Positions 33,302-43,421 are shown, counted from the stretch's first letter. The stretch is 64,000 bases of DNA from Microbacterium oxydans (GCF_900095745.1 NZ_FMIR01000006.1:148269-212268); one strand, 5' to 3'. Made by a program: numbers and translations. Notes: generated by a model not told the origin, from the letters alone.

Positions 33302-36268
33302 ATGCTGACGCTCCTCGCCGTGTTCCTGCTCGGGTCGCTGTTGATGCCCGTTCTGGTGCGATGGCTCGGAGCTCAGGCCTTCGCCATCGCCGCACTCGTC
33401 CCCGCAGCGGCCTTCGTGCACGCGCTCGTCCTGACGCCGCAGGTGCTCGACGGCCCGGTCCCGTTCGAGTCGGTCGAGTGGATCCCGCAGCTCGGGCTGA
33501 ACCTCTCCATGAACATGGACGTGCTCGGCTGGGTGCTCACGCTGATCGTCACGGGTGTCGGCGCCCTCGTGCTCCTCTACTGCCGGTGGTACTTCTACGA
33601 GGACTCGGCCGGGGTCGGGCAGTTCGCGGGCGTCCTCCTCGGCTTCGCCGGCGCGATGTACGGCCTCGTGCTGACCGACGACCTCGTCATGCTCGTCATG
33701 TTCTGGGAGGTGACGAGCATCCTCTCGTACCTCCTCATCGGCCACTATCGCCGCCGTGCCGCCAGCCGACGTGCGGCACTGCAGGCGCTGCTCGTGACCA
33801 CTCTCGGTGGACTCGTGATGTTCGTGGGCGTCGTGGTCCTCGTCGTCGACACCGGCACGTCGAGCATCCGGGAGATCCTCGAGATCGCCCCGACGGGCCC
33901 CGCGGTGGATGCCGCGATCGTGATGCTCCTGATCGGCGCGATCAGCAAGTCGGCCCTGTTCCCGTTCCACTTCTGGCTTCCCGGAGCGATGGCGGCGCCC
34001 ACCCCGGTCAGCGCGTACCTGCACGCGGCCGCGATGGTCAAAGCCGGCATCTACTTGATCGCCCGGTTCGCGCCGATCTTCGCTTTCAGCGCGCCCTGGC
34101 GCCCGATCGTCATCACCCTCGGCATCCTCACGATGCTGATCGGCGGCATCCAGGCGCTGCGGGAGACCGACCTCAAGCGCATCCTCGCCTTCGGCACGGT
34201 CAGCCAGCTCGGATTCTTCGCGATCGTCGTCGGCTACGGCACGCAGGCGGCGGCGCTGGCAGGGCTCGCGCTCGTGATCGGCCACGCCCTGTTCAAGTCG
34301 GCCTTGTTCCTGATCGTCGGCGTCATCGACCGCCAGCTGTCGACCCGTGACATCACCGAGCTCTCCGGCGTCGGGCGGCAGGCTCCGGTCATGGCGACGG
34401 CGGCATTCATCTCGGTGGCATCGATGGCGGGCATCGCGCCGACCATCGGTTTCGTCGCCAAGGAGTCCACGCTCACGGCTCTGCTCGATGACGCCCTGGG
34501 TGGCTCTCCGTGGGGGCTGGTGGCGCTCATCGGCGTCGTACTCGGTTCTATGCTCACCGCGGCATATGGAGCACGATTCCTCTGGGGAGCTTTCTGGAAG
34601 AAGCGCGACGAGCAGGGCCAGCTGCCCGACACCGCCTGGCCCGATCCGCCTGTCGGCTTCCTGTCGGCGCCGATCATCCTCGCCGGCGTCACTCTCGCTG
34701 CGGGGATCGGGGCCCCCGCGCTCGACGTGGCGCTGCAGGGCTACGCCGTCACCGCGACACCCGGGCTCGATCACGCGGGCGAAGCCGTGGAAGGTCCAGG
34801 GCACCTCGCGCTGTGGCACGGCCTCGAGCCCGCCCTCGGCATCTCGATCGTCTCGATCCTTCTGGGCATCGGGATCTTCCTGCTCACCCGCAGGACCGGC
34901 TGGGACCGCAAGCCCCGCCTCCTGCGCTTCACCGCTGCCGATGTCTACTTCCTGGTGATGCGCGGTATCGACCGGCTCTCCGTGCTCAGCACCACTCTCA
35001 CGCAGCGCGGCTCGCTGCCGGTCTACGTCGGCACCATCTTCGTGGTCTTCGTCGCCGCCGAGGTCACGGCGCTCATCGCCAGCGACATCGATCGGTACAA
35101 CCTCTCCGCCTGGCACACGCCCGCGCAGATCGTCGTCGCCCCGATCATGGCGATCGCCGGAGTGTTCGCGGTCCGCGCCCAGAAGCGCTACACCGGCGTC
35201 GTCCTGGTCTCGGTCACCGGCCTCGGCATGGTCGTGCTGTTCGCGACGAGCGGCGCTCCCGACCTGGCGCTGACGCAGATCCTCGTCGAGACCGTCACCA
35301 TGGTCACGTTCGCGCTGGTGCTCCGCCGCCTCCCCGCCCGGATGGGCGAGCACAACGCCTCGGTCGGCCGCGTCCCCCGGGCGCTGCTCGCGATCGGCGT
35401 CGGCGTCACCATGGCCTTCGTCGCGGTGGTCGCCACCCAATCCCGCATCGCCGATCCGATCTCGGAGGCGTTCCCGCAGCTCGCGTACGAGATCGGTCAC
35501 GGCAAGAACGTCGTCAACGTGGCCCTGGTCGACCTGCGTGGCTGGGACACGATGGGCGAGCTGTCGGTGCTCGTGCTCGCCGCGACCGGCGTGGCCTCGC
35601 TGGTGTTCGTCACGCACCGAGCCGACCTGCTCGCCGCCACCAAGAACCTGCCGAAGGCGACGCGGAGGGCCGCGCGCAGCCGTCCGCTCGTCGAGACGAC
35701 CGAGGGCATCCGGTTCCAGAACTCCGACAACGAGAGCAGCCCGCGGGCGTGGCTCGTCGGCGGTCAGAAGATGAAACCCGAGAACAGGTCGATCCTGCTC
35801 GAGGTGATCGTCCGCATCCTCTTCCACACGATCATCGTGGTGTCGATCTTCCTGCTGTTCGCCGGGCACAACCTGCCGGGCGGCGGCTTCGCCGGCGGGC
35901 TCGTCGCCGGCATGGCGCTGGTCATGCGCTACATCGCCGGTGGTCGCTGGGAGCTCGGCGCTGCTGCTCCGACGGATGCCGGCCGGCTGCTCGGCACCGG
36001 CCTCATCCTCGCCGTCGGCACGGCCGTCGTCCCGCTCTTCTTCGGGCTCGCGCCTCTGACGAGCACGTTCTGGGAATGGGAGATCCCCGGTATCGGTCAC
36101 ATGGAGTTCGTCACCTCGACCATCTTCGACGTGGGTGTCTACCTCGTCGTGATCGGGCTCGTGCTCGACGTGCTGCGCAGCCTCGGCGCCGAGGTCGACA
36201 GGCAGGCGGCGCTGCGCTCGACCCCCGGTCCTGAAGGCTTCCTCTCGCGCGGACGGGGGAGCAGCTGA
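33302..36268 (+). CDS. mrpA: Mrp Na+/H+ antiporter subunit A with fused B domain
   Basis: 988 residues. The first ~500 form the NuoL-like ion-translocating unit, with conserved Lys/Glu helices (FWEVTSILSYLLIGHY; SKSALFPFHFWLPGAMAAPTPVSAYLHAAAMVKAGIYL). Residues ~600-780 are the MrpA-specific extension, and from ~830 the sequence is an MnhB domain (RSILLEVIVRILFHTIIVVSIFLLFAGHNLPGGGFAGGL). Separate mrpB is therefore absent because it is fused. It is the first of six overlapping genes forming one hetero-oligomeric Na+/H+ antiporter of the membrane that handles alkali and sodium stress. GAGGGAG precedes the ATG. Confidence 0.92.
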   Translation: MLTLLAVFLLGSLLMPVLVRWLGAQAFAIAALVPAAAFVHALVLTPQVLDGPVPFESVEWIPQLGLNLSMNMDVLGWVLTLIVTGVGALVLLYCRWYFYEDSAGVGQFAGVLLGFAGAMYGLVLTDDLVMLVMFWEVTSILSYLLIGHYRRRAASRRAALQALLVTTLGGLVMFVGVVVLVVDTGTSSIREILEIAPTGPAVDAAIVMLLIGAISKSALFPFHFWLPGAMAAPTPVSAYLHAAAMVKAGIYLIARFAPIFAFSAPWRPIVITLGILTMLIGGIQALRETDLKRILAFGTVSQLGFFAIVVGYGTQAAALAGLALVIGHALFKSALFLIVGVIDRQLSTRDITELSGVGRQAPVMATAAFISVASMAGIAPTIGFVAKESTLTALLDDALGGSPWGLVALIGVVLGSMLTAAYGARFLWGAFWKKRDEQGQLPDTAWPDPPVGFLSAPIILAGVTLAAGIGAPALDVALQGYAVTATPGLDHAGEAVEGPGHLALWHGLEPALGISIVSILLGIGIFLLTRRTGWDRKPRLLRFTAADVYFLVMRGIDRLSVLSTTLTQRGSLPVYVGTIFVVFVAAEVTALIASDIDRYNLSAWHTPAQIVVAPIMAIAGVFAVRAQKRYTGVVLVSVTGLGMVVLFATSGAPDLALTQILVETVTMVTFALVLRRLPARMGEHNASVGRVPRALLAIGVGVTMAFVAVVATQSRIADPISEAFPQLAYEIGHGKNVVNVALVDLRGWDTMGELSVLVLAATGVASLVFVTHRADLLAATKNLPKATRRAARSRPLVETTEGIRFQNSDNESSPRAWLVGGQKMKPENRSILLEVIVRILFHTIIVVSIFLLFAGHNLPGGGFAGGLVAGMALVMRYIAGGRWELGAAAPTDAGRLLGTGLILAVGTAVVPLFFGLAPLTSTFWEWEIPGIGHMEFVTSTIFDVGVYLVVIGLVLDVLRSLGAEVDRQAALRSTPGPEGFLSRGRGSS

Positions 36269-36867
36269 TGGATGTCTCGCTCACCCTCATCGTCATCATG
36301 GCCATCCTCTTCGCGTGCGGCGTGTACGCGATGCTGGAGCGCAGCCTCACCCGCGTGCTGATCGGCTTCCTGCTGCTCGGCAACGCCACGAACCTGCTGC
36401 TGCTGACCGTGATGGGCGTTCCGGGCAATGCGCCGTTCTTCGGCACCGAGGGCGAGATGAGCGACCCGCTCCCGCAGGCGCTCACCCTGACCGCCATCGT
36501 GATCACCTTCGCGGTCTCGGCCTTCCTCCTCGCCCTGATCTATCGTTCCTGGCAGCTGGGCCAGGCCGACACCGTCGAGGACGACGAGGCCGACATCGCG
36601 CTCCGCGAGCGCACCGACGCCGACGAAGACCTCATGGACGACGAGTCCGAGACGGACGAGGACGAGGCGACCACCGACTTCGTCGGCGTGCAGACCGCAC
36701 CGATCACGGTGCTGCACATGCGCGACCACCCCTCCATCCACGACGACGCCCCGTTCGATGCGCCGACCGGGTGGGGAGACGAACCCTCGTCGCGCTCAAC
36801 CGAGGGCGACGACGCGCGCCCCGATGAACCCGACGACCACGACGAGAACGAGGAGGGCCGGCCATGA
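36268..36867 (+). CDS. mrpC: Mrp antiporter subunit C
   Basis: 199 residues. The first ~110 form a three-helix NuoK-like protein (ILFACGVYAMLERSLTRVLIGFLLLGNATNLLLL). The rest is a long acidic tail rich in Asp and Glu, unusual against the ~115-residue norm of the family. It begins on the last base of mrpA and overlaps mrpD by four bases. Confidence 0.9.
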   Translation: MDVSLTLIVIMAILFACGVYAMLERSLTRVLIGFLLLGNATNLLLLTVMGVPGNAPFFGTEGEMSDPLPQALTLTAIVITFAVSAFLLALIYRSWQLGQADTVEDDEADIALRERTDADEDLMDDESETDEDEATTDFVGVQTAPITVLHMRDHPSIHDDAPFDAPTGWGDEPSSRSTEGDDARPDEPDDHDENEEGRP

Positions 36868-38417
36868 CCGCTCTCGTCCCGCTCCTCGTCGGGCTCCCGC
36901 TCCTCGGCGCAGCCATCACCCTCGTGTTCGGCAGGAACGCGCGGCTCCAGGTCGTCGTGACCGTGGCCACACTCGCCGCGGTCTCGGTGATCGCCGCCGT
37001 GCTCCTGGTCGTGGTGGATTCCGGCGACCCGCTCGCCGTCTCGGTCGGCGGCTGGCCCGTGCCCTTCGGCATCGTGCTCTACGTGGACCGGCTCGCCGCA
37101 CTCCTCGTGCTCATCTCGAGCATCGTGCTCCTCGCCGTCCTCCTCTTCTCCATCGGCCAGGGCGCCGCCGACGGCACCGACGAGACCCCGATCTCGATCT
37201 TCAACCCCTCGTACCTGATCCTCGCGGCCGGTATCTTCAACGCCTTCATCGCCGGCGACCTGTTCAACCTCTACGTCGGCTTCGAGATCCTGCTCGTCGC
37301 CTCGTACGTGCTGATCACCCTCGGGAGCACCGAGTCCCGCATCCGTACCGGCGCCGTCTACATCGTCGTCTCGCTGGTCTCGTCGATCCTGTTCCTCGCG
37401 TCGATCGCCATGATCTACGGCGCACTCGGCACGGTCAACATGGCGCAGATCGCCGAGCGGATGTCGGAGCTTCCACAGGAGACGCAGCTGGTGCTGCACC
37501 TGATGCTGGTGGTCGCCTTCGGCATCAAGGCCGCCATCTTCCCGGTGTCGTTCTGGCTGCCCGACTCGTACCCGACCGCTCCCGCCCCCGTCACGGCGGT
37601 GTTCGCGGGCCTGCTGACCAAGGTCGGCGTCTACGCCCTGATCCGCACCGAGACCCAGCTCTTCGCCTCGAACAGCATCGACACGTTGCTGCTGATCATC
37701 GCGCTCGCGACCATGATCGTCGGTGTGCTCGGTGCCGTGGCGCAGGCGGAACTCAAACGAATCCTGTCGTTCACACTGGTCAGCCACGTCGGTTACATGA
37801 TCTTCGGGCTCGCGATAGCGACACCCGCCGCGATCGGGGCGACCGTGTACTACATCGTCCACCACATCGTCGTGCAGACGACCCTGTTCCTCGCCGTCGG
37901 TCTCGTGGAACGTCGAGCCGGCAGCACGTCGATCCTGCGGGTCAAGGGGCTGCTCAAGGTCGCGCCGGTGATCGCCGTGCTCTACTTCGTGCCCGCGATC
38001 AACCTGGGCGGACTCCCCCCGTTCTCCGGGTTCATCGGCAAGTTCGCGCTCTTCGAGGCGGCAGCATCCGTCGGCACACCGATCATGATCGTGCTGATCT
38101 TCGGCGGCATCGTCACCTCCCTGCTCACCCTGTACGCACTCATGCGCGCCTGGAACCTCGCGTTCTGGCGCGAGGAGGAGGACTCCACCGAGACCGAGGG
38201 TCGCATCTCGTACCTCGGCAACGCCCCGGCCGCCGACGAGCAGCAGGAGCGACGTCGCATCCCGAAGATCATGACGATCGCCACGGCCGGCATGGTCGCC
38301 GTCACCGTCTCGCTCACGATCTTCGCCGGACCCCTGTACGCCCTCTGCGACCGCATCGGCGCCGCACTGCTGCAGCCCGTCAGCCTCGTCCAACTGGAAG
38401 AGGAGGTGGGCGGATGA
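36864..38417 (+). CDS. mrpD: Mrp antiporter subunit D
   Basis: 517 residues, 14 membrane helices, NuoN/NuoM-like second ion-translocating subunit. Key stretches are NLYVGFEILLVASYVLITLG, GIKAAIFPVSFWLPDSYPTAPAPVTAVFAGLLTKVGVYALIR and a later AELKRILSFTLVSHVGYM. It overlaps both neighbours by four bases, ensuring balanced subunit synthesis. Confidence 0.92.
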   Translation: MTALVPLLVGLPLLGAAITLVFGRNARLQVVVTVATLAAVSVIAAVLLVVVDSGDPLAVSVGGWPVPFGIVLYVDRLAALLVLISSIVLLAVLLFSIGQGAADGTDETPISIFNPSYLILAAGIFNAFIAGDLFNLYVGFEILLVASYVLITLGSTESRIRTGAVYIVVSLVSSILFLASIAMIYGALGTVNMAQIAERMSELPQETQLVLHLMLVVAFGIKAAIFPVSFWLPDSYPTAPAPVTAVFAGLLTKVGVYALIRTETQLFASNSIDTLLLIIALATMIVGVLGAVAQAELKRILSFTLVSHVGYMIFGLAIATPAAIGATVYYIVHHIVVQTTLFLAVGLVERRAGSTSILRVKGLLKVAPVIAVLYFVPAINLGGLPPFSGFIGKFALFEAAASVGTPIMIVLIFGGIVTSLLTLYALMRAWNLAFWREEEDSTETEGRISYLGNAPAADEQQERRRIPKIMTIATAGMVAVTVSLTIFAGPLYALCDRIGAALLQPVSLVQLEEEVGG

Positions 38418-39007
38418 GACGTCAGACCAAGCGCCACCTCTGGCGAGACATCCGGGTCCAGCTGCCGTTCCTCGCCTGGCTCGTCGTGCTGTGGATGCTG
38501 CTGTGGGCGCAGTTCACCGTGCTGTCGTTCCTCTCCGGACTCGTCGTCGCGATCTTCGTGACCCGCGTGTTCCGGCTGCCGACCGTCGAGCTCTCCGGCC
38601 GGATCAACCTCGGCTATGCCGCCCTGTTCGTGGTGCAGTTCCTGTTCGCAGTGCTCAGCGGAGCCATCTCGGTGACCCTGCAGGTGTTCGACTTCCGCCG
38701 CCAGCCGGGCACAGCGATCATCGCGGTGCCGCTGCGTTACGCCGACGATCTGGTCATGACCCACGTCGCCGTCGTGTCGTCGCTGGTCCCCGGCTCGCTG
38801 GTGGTCGAGACCGACCGCGACCGGCGCATCCTCTACCTGCACGTGATCGGCGTGAGGAACCGCGCCGACGTCGAGAAGCAGCGCGCCGGAGTGCTCCGCT
38901 GGGAGCGACGGGTCGTCCGGGCGCTGGGCGACCCCGCCCAGTACCGCGCGCTCAAGGCCGACCAGCGCGCCGGCCTGACCGGATCGACGAAGGGCGGTGC
39001 CCGATGA
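38414..39007 (+). CDS. mrpE: Mrp antiporter subunit E
   Basis: 197 residues. Two or three N-terminal helices (LPFLAWLVVLWMLLWAQFTVLSFLSGLVVAIFVTRVFRLP) precede the MrpE cytoplasmic part with SLVPGSLVVETDRDRRILYLHVIG, typical of MnhE. Start and stop overlap neighbours (ATGA). Confidence 0.88.
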   Translation: MRRQTKRHLWRDIRVQLPFLAWLVVLWMLLWAQFTVLSFLSGLVVAIFVTRVFRLPTVELSGRINLGYAALFVVQFLFAVLSGAISVTLQVFDFRRQPGTAIIAVPLRYADDLVMTHVAVVSSLVPGSLVVETDRDRRILYLHVIGVRNRADVEKQRAGVLRWERRVVRALGDPAQYRALKADQRAGLTGSTKGGAR

Positions 39008-39273
39008 ACATCCTGCTGATGCTGATCATGGTGGTCTTCGGTATCGCCGCGATCCTCACGCTGATCCGAATCGTCCGAGGTCCGTCGATCCTCGACCGCG
39101 CCGTCGCCTCCGATGTGCTCCTGACCGAGGTCATGTGCGTGCTCGGGGCGGAGATGGCCATCAACGGTCACACCCGCAACATCCCCGTGCTCCTCATCAT
39201 CGCCGCGATCGGGGTGTTCGGCTCGATCTCCGTCGCCCGGTTCGTCGCGAGAAGGGACAACACGACCTCATGA
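39004..39273 (+). CDS. mrpF: Mrp antiporter subunit F
   Basis: 89 residues, three membrane helices. The family core RGPSILDRAVASDVLLTEVMCVL and the final ARFVARRD are present. ATGA overlaps on both sides. Confidence 0.9.
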   Translation: MNILLMLIMVVFGIAAILTLIRIVRGPSILDRAVASDVLLTEVMCVLGAEMAINGHTRNIPVLLIIAAIGVFGSISVARFVARRDNTTS

Positions 39274-39659
39274 ACATCCTCGGTCTCGTGATCCCCGACC
39301 CCGTCATCGACGTGGCTGTGCTCGTGCTGATCCTGCTCGGGGCGCTGCTGTGCCTGTCGGCGGCGGTCGGGCTGCTGCGCTTCCGCGACGTGCCGTCCCG
39401 TCTGCACGCGGCGACCAAGCCGCAGGTGCTCGGACTGCTGCTGATCTGCATCGCGATCGCCCTGTCGCAGCGGTCGATCGGCGGCATCCTGCTGGGGTTC
39501 GTGCTCGTCGCGCCCGTCGTGCTCATGCAGTTCGCGACGGCTCCGCTGTCTGCGCACATGGTCGGGCGACAGGCCTACCGCAACGGCACCATCGAGCAGC
39601 GCGGCCTCGTCGTGGACGAGCTCGCCGAGTCGAAGCAGACCCCGCCCGCCGCCGGCTGA
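39270..39659 (+). CDS. mrpG: Mrp antiporter subunit G
   Basis: 129 residues, three membrane helices, with the signature LLRFRDVPSRLHAATKPQVLGLLLI. It ends the operon; the C-terminal ~35 residues are a soluble tail. A convergent hydrolase gene follows. Confidence 0.9.
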   Translation: MNILGLVIPDPVIDVAVLVLILLGALLCLSAAVGLLRFRDVPSRLHAATKPQVLGLLLICIAIALSQRSIGGILLGFVLVAPVVLMQFATAPLSAHMVGRQAYRNGTIEQRGLVVDELAESKQTPPAAG

Positions 39660-39676
39660 GCCCGCGAGACCGAGCC

Positions 39677-40438
39677 TTAGAGCCGGGCGGCGAACTCGTG
39701 GATCAGGCGGGCTGCGGGCTCGGAGTCGCTGATGAGAGTGCCGTGTCCGTGATCGGGGATGACCTCGAGCGCGGCGCCGGGGATCGCGTCGAGGATCTCC
39801 CGGCACCAGCTCATCGGCGCGAGCGGGTCGTCTTCACCGCGCAGCACCAGCACCGGGCACTCGATGCGCACGAAGGCGTCCTCGGGCTCGTGCACGACGG
39901 TGGCACGGATCTTGCGGATCAGGTGCGGGCCTCCGCGCAGGTACTCCCGCGCGCCGCGCCAGATCACCAGCGGCCGTTCGCCGACGAGGTCGGTCAGGAG
40001 GTAGCGGGCCTGCGCCGCGATGTTGCGCGCCGCCTTGTTCACCGTGGGCCCGGCCAGCACGACACCCTCCACGAGGGACGGATGCCGTGCGGCGAGCTCG
40101 GCCGCGATCTGGCTGCCCATCGAGTGCCCGATCACGACCACCGGGCCCGAGTCCACGTGCTGCAGGTAGGCGGCGACGAGGTCGGCATGACGCTCCATGG
40201 TGAGCGTGCGCGTCGGCTCTGGTGCCTCGCCGAAGCCGGGCAGGTCCAGCGCGATCACTCGGCCCTCGAGCCGCTGCACGACGTCGAGGTAGACGCTGCG
40301 ACCCATCCCGATGCCGTGCAGCAGGAGGTAGGTGTGCGGGCCTTCGCCGAACGTCTCGGCGATGAGCGTGGCGCCGCCGTGCTCGAACTCGAGGAGCGTG
40401 ACGGTCGTGCCCTTCGGGGCGAGGTAACTGGATGGCAC
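39677..40438 (-). CDS. alpha/beta hydrolase
   Basis: 253 residues. The oxyanion region is LLLHGIGMG, the nucleophile elbow is GHSMG with Ser106, the acid lies in LVLRGEDDPLAP and the His in PDHGHGTL. The fold is complete, so it is probably an active esterase or C-C hydrolase, substrate unknown. The GTG start at 40438 has no clear ribosome site; TACCGT about six bases upstream of it suggests a leaderless mRNA. It is convergent with the Mrp operon. Confidence 0.8.
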   Translation of the reverse strand: MPSSYLAPKGTTVTLLEFEHGGATLIAETFGEGPHTYLLLHGIGMGRSVYLDVVQRLEGRVIALDLPGFGEAPEPTRTLTMERHADLVAAYLQHVDSGPVVVIGHSMGSQIAAELAARHPSLVEGVVLAGPTVNKAARNIAAQARYLLTDLVGERPLVIWRGAREYLRGGPHLIRKIRATVVHEPEDAFVRIECPVLVLRGEDDPLAPMSWCREILDAIPGAALEVIPDHGHGTLISDSEPAARLIHEFAARL

Positions 40439-40460
40439 CTACCCACGGTATCGGAGCAAC

Positions 40461-40487
40461 CTGCGCCGTCCCTTCAGGACGGCGCAG
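40461..40487 (-). terminator. hairpin after the penicillin-acylase-family gene
   Basis: CTGCGCCGTCC (40461-40471) and GGACGGCGCAG (40477-40487) pair perfectly around CTTCA, 10 bp past the gene's stop. Confidence 0.6.
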
Positions 40488-40496
40488 CCCCGCGGA

Positions 40497-43163
40497 TCAG
40501 CCGGTCGGCGACAGGATCAGTGTGTCGATGGTCGACGCTCCGACGGCCTTCCCCGAGTACGCCCAGGGCTGCTGGAGCCCGACGGCCCAATCGGCCGTCT
40601 GGTCGGTGTAGTGCTCATGGAAGGCGTGACCCGAAGCGCCGGTGAGGTGGTTCCAGGTCGAGGCGTCGAAGTCGGAGAGATCGATCACCATGCGCATCGA
40701 CGGCACCGTGGTGGTGGCGTACGAGACGCCGAGTTCCCACCCGGTCGCGTTCACCACGGAGGCCCCGCCGCTCACCGGGTACGGCCCGCGGTTGAAGAGG
40801 GCCTCGACCGGCGCGATCCCCGAGGTGCCGAGGGTGTCGCTGGTGAGGGTGATCGCGTGCAGGTCGCCCCAGTTCCAGCGCGTCGGGACGTCTCCCTGCA
40901 GGGTGACGAGCTCGTCGTAGGCCTCTTCGGCGGACAACGCCAGCATGGCCTCCATCCCGTCGACATCGATCTCCGGGTTGTTCCAGAGCGGATCGGAGGG
41001 GTCCTCGAGCATGTCGGCGACGACCGTGAACAAGCGTCCCTGCCCGTCGATGGGCAGGGGCTGCTCGCGCTCGCCGAAGATGTTCTGCACGAGGTTCGAC
41101 CAGAGCACGTTCGCGTAGGCCGCGGCGGGCGAGGAGGCCGCGTTCTGGCCGTCCCACGGGAGCAGGAGGTCAACGGCTGCCTGGACGTCCGCTCGACTCA
41201 CGTCGACGTCGGCCATGGCGGTCGCCAGCTGCGTGCCGATCCACATCTCGTCGTCCATCTGGATGTCACGCATGTCCTGGGCGGTCAGCGGAGCGGCGGC
41301 CGCGCGTCGTTCGATCAGGTGGGCGATGCGCGCCGCGCGATACCCGTAGTCCCAGTCGCGGGAGAGGAAGTACGCGTAGTCGTCGGTGACGATCGCGTTG
41401 TTCGCGGTGACGATGTACCCCGAACTCGGGTTGTACGAGACCGGCAGTTCGTCGAACGGGATGTAGCCCGTCCAGTCGTAGCTGCTGTCCCATCCCGGCT
41501 GCGGCATCCATCCGTCGTCGGCACCGCGGATCGGGAGGCGCCCCGGGGTCTGGTAGCCGATGTTGCCCTCGGTGTCGGCGTAGATGAGGTTCTGTGCCGG
41601 CACATCGAAGAGGGATGCGGCGTAGCGGAAGTCGTCGAAGTTCTGCGCGGTGGAGAGGGCGAAGATCGCGGTCGCGGTCGTGCCGGGGTCGAGCGCGGTC
41701 CAGCGCAGGCTCACGGCGTACTCGGCGTCGTCCTGACCGGCGGGCGGGGCAGCGGGCGCCTCCGTGCCTTCGGCCAGCGCCGGCTCCGGGTCATCGGCGA
41801 TCGCGGTGAAGTCGTCGGTGAGCCCCGAGATGATGGGTCCGTGCACGGTGGAGCGGATCGTCAGCTCGATGTCGTCGCCGCCGGCGACCTTGATCGTCTC
41901 GGTGCTCTGCTCGAGCGGGACCAGCGCCCCGTCGCGCCAGTACTCGTCGCCGACGACCCGCTCGACGTAGAGGTCGGTGACGTCGGTGGTGAGGTTGGTG
42001 AACCCCCAGGCGACGTGCTGGTTGTGGCCGATCACGATGCCGGGAAGCCCGGAGAACGAGAAGCCGCCCACGTCGAACGGGCAGGCGTCGTTCACGGTCG
42101 AGCACTTCAGCTGCACCTGGTACCAGACCGATGGCAGTGAGGCGCCGAGGTGCGGGTCGTTCGCGAGCAGCGGCATCCCCGTCTCGGTGAGGTCGCCGGA
42201 GACCACCCAGGAGTTCGATCCGATGCCCTCGCCGACGTCGCCGACGAGCTCGCTCGCCGCCTCGATCACGTTCGAGGTCTCCTCCCACTCGATCGTGGTG
42301 GTCGCCTGCTGGATCTCGTCGTCCGATTCGGAGGGCGTGTATGCGGCGGGTTCGGCACCGGTGTCGAGTGCGGGCACCGTCGAGATCTTCGGAACGATCA
42401 CCGGATTCTCGTCGAACGGGTAGTCGGGGTAGAGCTTCGCGAGCATCTCGCCGGTGTCGACCGACTCGCCCGCGTCGTCGTCCGTGCCGGCATCCAGCTC
42501 GGCGGCCAGGAGGGAACGCTCGGTCTCATCCTCGATGTTGCCGCGCAGATCCCAGGCCATGGCCTTGAGCCAGGCGACCGAGTCCGCGGGCTCCCACGGC
42601 TCGGGAGCGTACTCCGGGTTCTGGATGCCGAGAACGGCATATTCGAGCGAGAGCTCTGCGCCCGACCGGGTGGCGAGGTAGGCGTTGACCCCGTCGGCAT
42701 AGGCCTCGTAGTAGCCGCGGGTGGTGTCGTCCATCGCCTCGACCTCGGCTTCGGCGACGGTGCGCCAGCCGAGTGTGCGCAGGAACGCATCGGTGGCCGC
42801 CTGGGATTCTCCGAACATCTCGGCGACCCGCCCCGCGGTGACGTGTCGGCGGAAGTCCATCTCGAAGAACCGGTCCTGCGCGTGCACGAAGCCTTCGGCG
42901 TAGAACAGGTCGTCGGTCGAGTCGGCGGTGATCGTCGGGATCCCGCGCTCGTCGCGCTGCACCGTGACCTCGGCCTTCAAGCCGTCGAGTTCGACGGTGC
43001 CCGCGGTCTGCGGGAACGAACGCTGGATCGTCCACGTCACGAAGAACGCGGCGGCCACGGCGATCACGACGATCGCGGCCAACACGAGGAAGGAGATGCG
43101 TCCGATCCGGGCACCCAGTGACGGGCGGGTGGATACGGCGGACTCCTGCGAATCGGTCATCAT
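40497..43163 (-). CDS. penicillin acylase family protein
   Basis: 888 residues. One N-terminal membrane helix (about 20-45) anchors a large external enzyme. The Ntn-hydrolase family self-cleaves to give alpha and beta chains; the site is visible as GIGSNSW, with cleavage expected before Ser316, which becomes the nucleophile. Other family pieces are present, including the region LLANDPHLG and HNQHVAWGFTN. An Asp/Glu-rich insert (about 212-290) lies in the spacer region. Substrates of the family include beta-lactams, acyl-homoserine lactones and other amides; which applies here is unknown. It is divergent from a GntR regulator. Confidence 0.85.
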   Translation of the reverse strand: MMTDSQESAVSTRPSLGARIGRISFLVLAAIVVIAVAAAFFVTWTIQRSFPQTAGTVELDGLKAEVTVQRDERGIPTITADSTDDLFYAEGFVHAQDRFFEMDFRRHVTAGRVAEMFGESQAATDAFLRTLGWRTVAEAEVEAMDDTTRGYYEAYADGVNAYLATRSGAELSLEYAVLGIQNPEYAPEPWEPADSVAWLKAMAWDLRGNIEDETERSLLAAELDAGTDDDAGESVDTGEMLAKLYPDYPFDENPVIVPKISTVPALDTGAEPAAYTPSESDDEIQQATTTIEWEETSNVIEAASELVGDVGEGIGSNSWVVSGDLTETGMPLLANDPHLGASLPSVWYQVQLKCSTVNDACPFDVGGFSFSGLPGIVIGHNQHVAWGFTNLTTDVTDLYVERVVGDEYWRDGALVPLEQSTETIKVAGGDDIELTIRSTVHGPIISGLTDDFTAIADDPEPALAEGTEAPAAPPAGQDDAEYAVSLRWTALDPGTTATAIFALSTAQNFDDFRYAASLFDVPAQNLIYADTEGNIGYQTPGRLPIRGADDGWMPQPGWDSSYDWTGYIPFDELPVSYNPSSGYIVTANNAIVTDDYAYFLSRDWDYGYRAARIAHLIERRAAAAPLTAQDMRDIQMDDEMWIGTQLATAMADVDVSRADVQAAVDLLLPWDGQNAASSPAAAYANVLWSNLVQNIFGEREQPLPIDGQGRLFTVVADMLEDPSDPLWNNPEIDVDGMEAMLALSAEEAYDELVTLQGDVPTRWNWGDLHAITLTSDTLGTSGIAPVEALFNRGPYPVSGGASVVNATGWELGVSYATTTVPSMRMVIDLSDFDASTWNHLTGASGHAFHEHYTDQTADWAVGLQQPWAYSGKAVGASTIDTLILSPTG

Positions 43164-43421
43164 CGTCGAGAACTCTTTCGGGTAGACAGGTGGAACTCAG
43201 TCCCACCGAGCCCCAGTGCGCGTTTCAGGGTCGCGCATTCGCATCATATCCGTCCGAGTGCTCATGGATCATCTATTCAGGCGCATGTGTTATGTTACCC
43301 GTTGCGCTACGCGCGAATCAGGGGCGATGCGGAGGCTCGGCACGAGAGTGCCGTCGGTCGCCGATGTCGGCCGCATCGAGTGGTGGGGGAGCCACAGTGG
43401 TCGAAGGAGGGTGTGATTTTG

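Noticed and set aside
33269..36100. A 943-codon minus-strand frame across mrpA
   Set aside because: Antisense shadow of the Mrp subunit; composition is dominated by Asp, Arg, Glu and Gln with no family features.
43287..43421. An N-terminal extension of the GntR regulator from the ATG at 43287
   Set aside because: The extra 45 residues have no family match, and a strong ribosome site lies just before 43419/43422.
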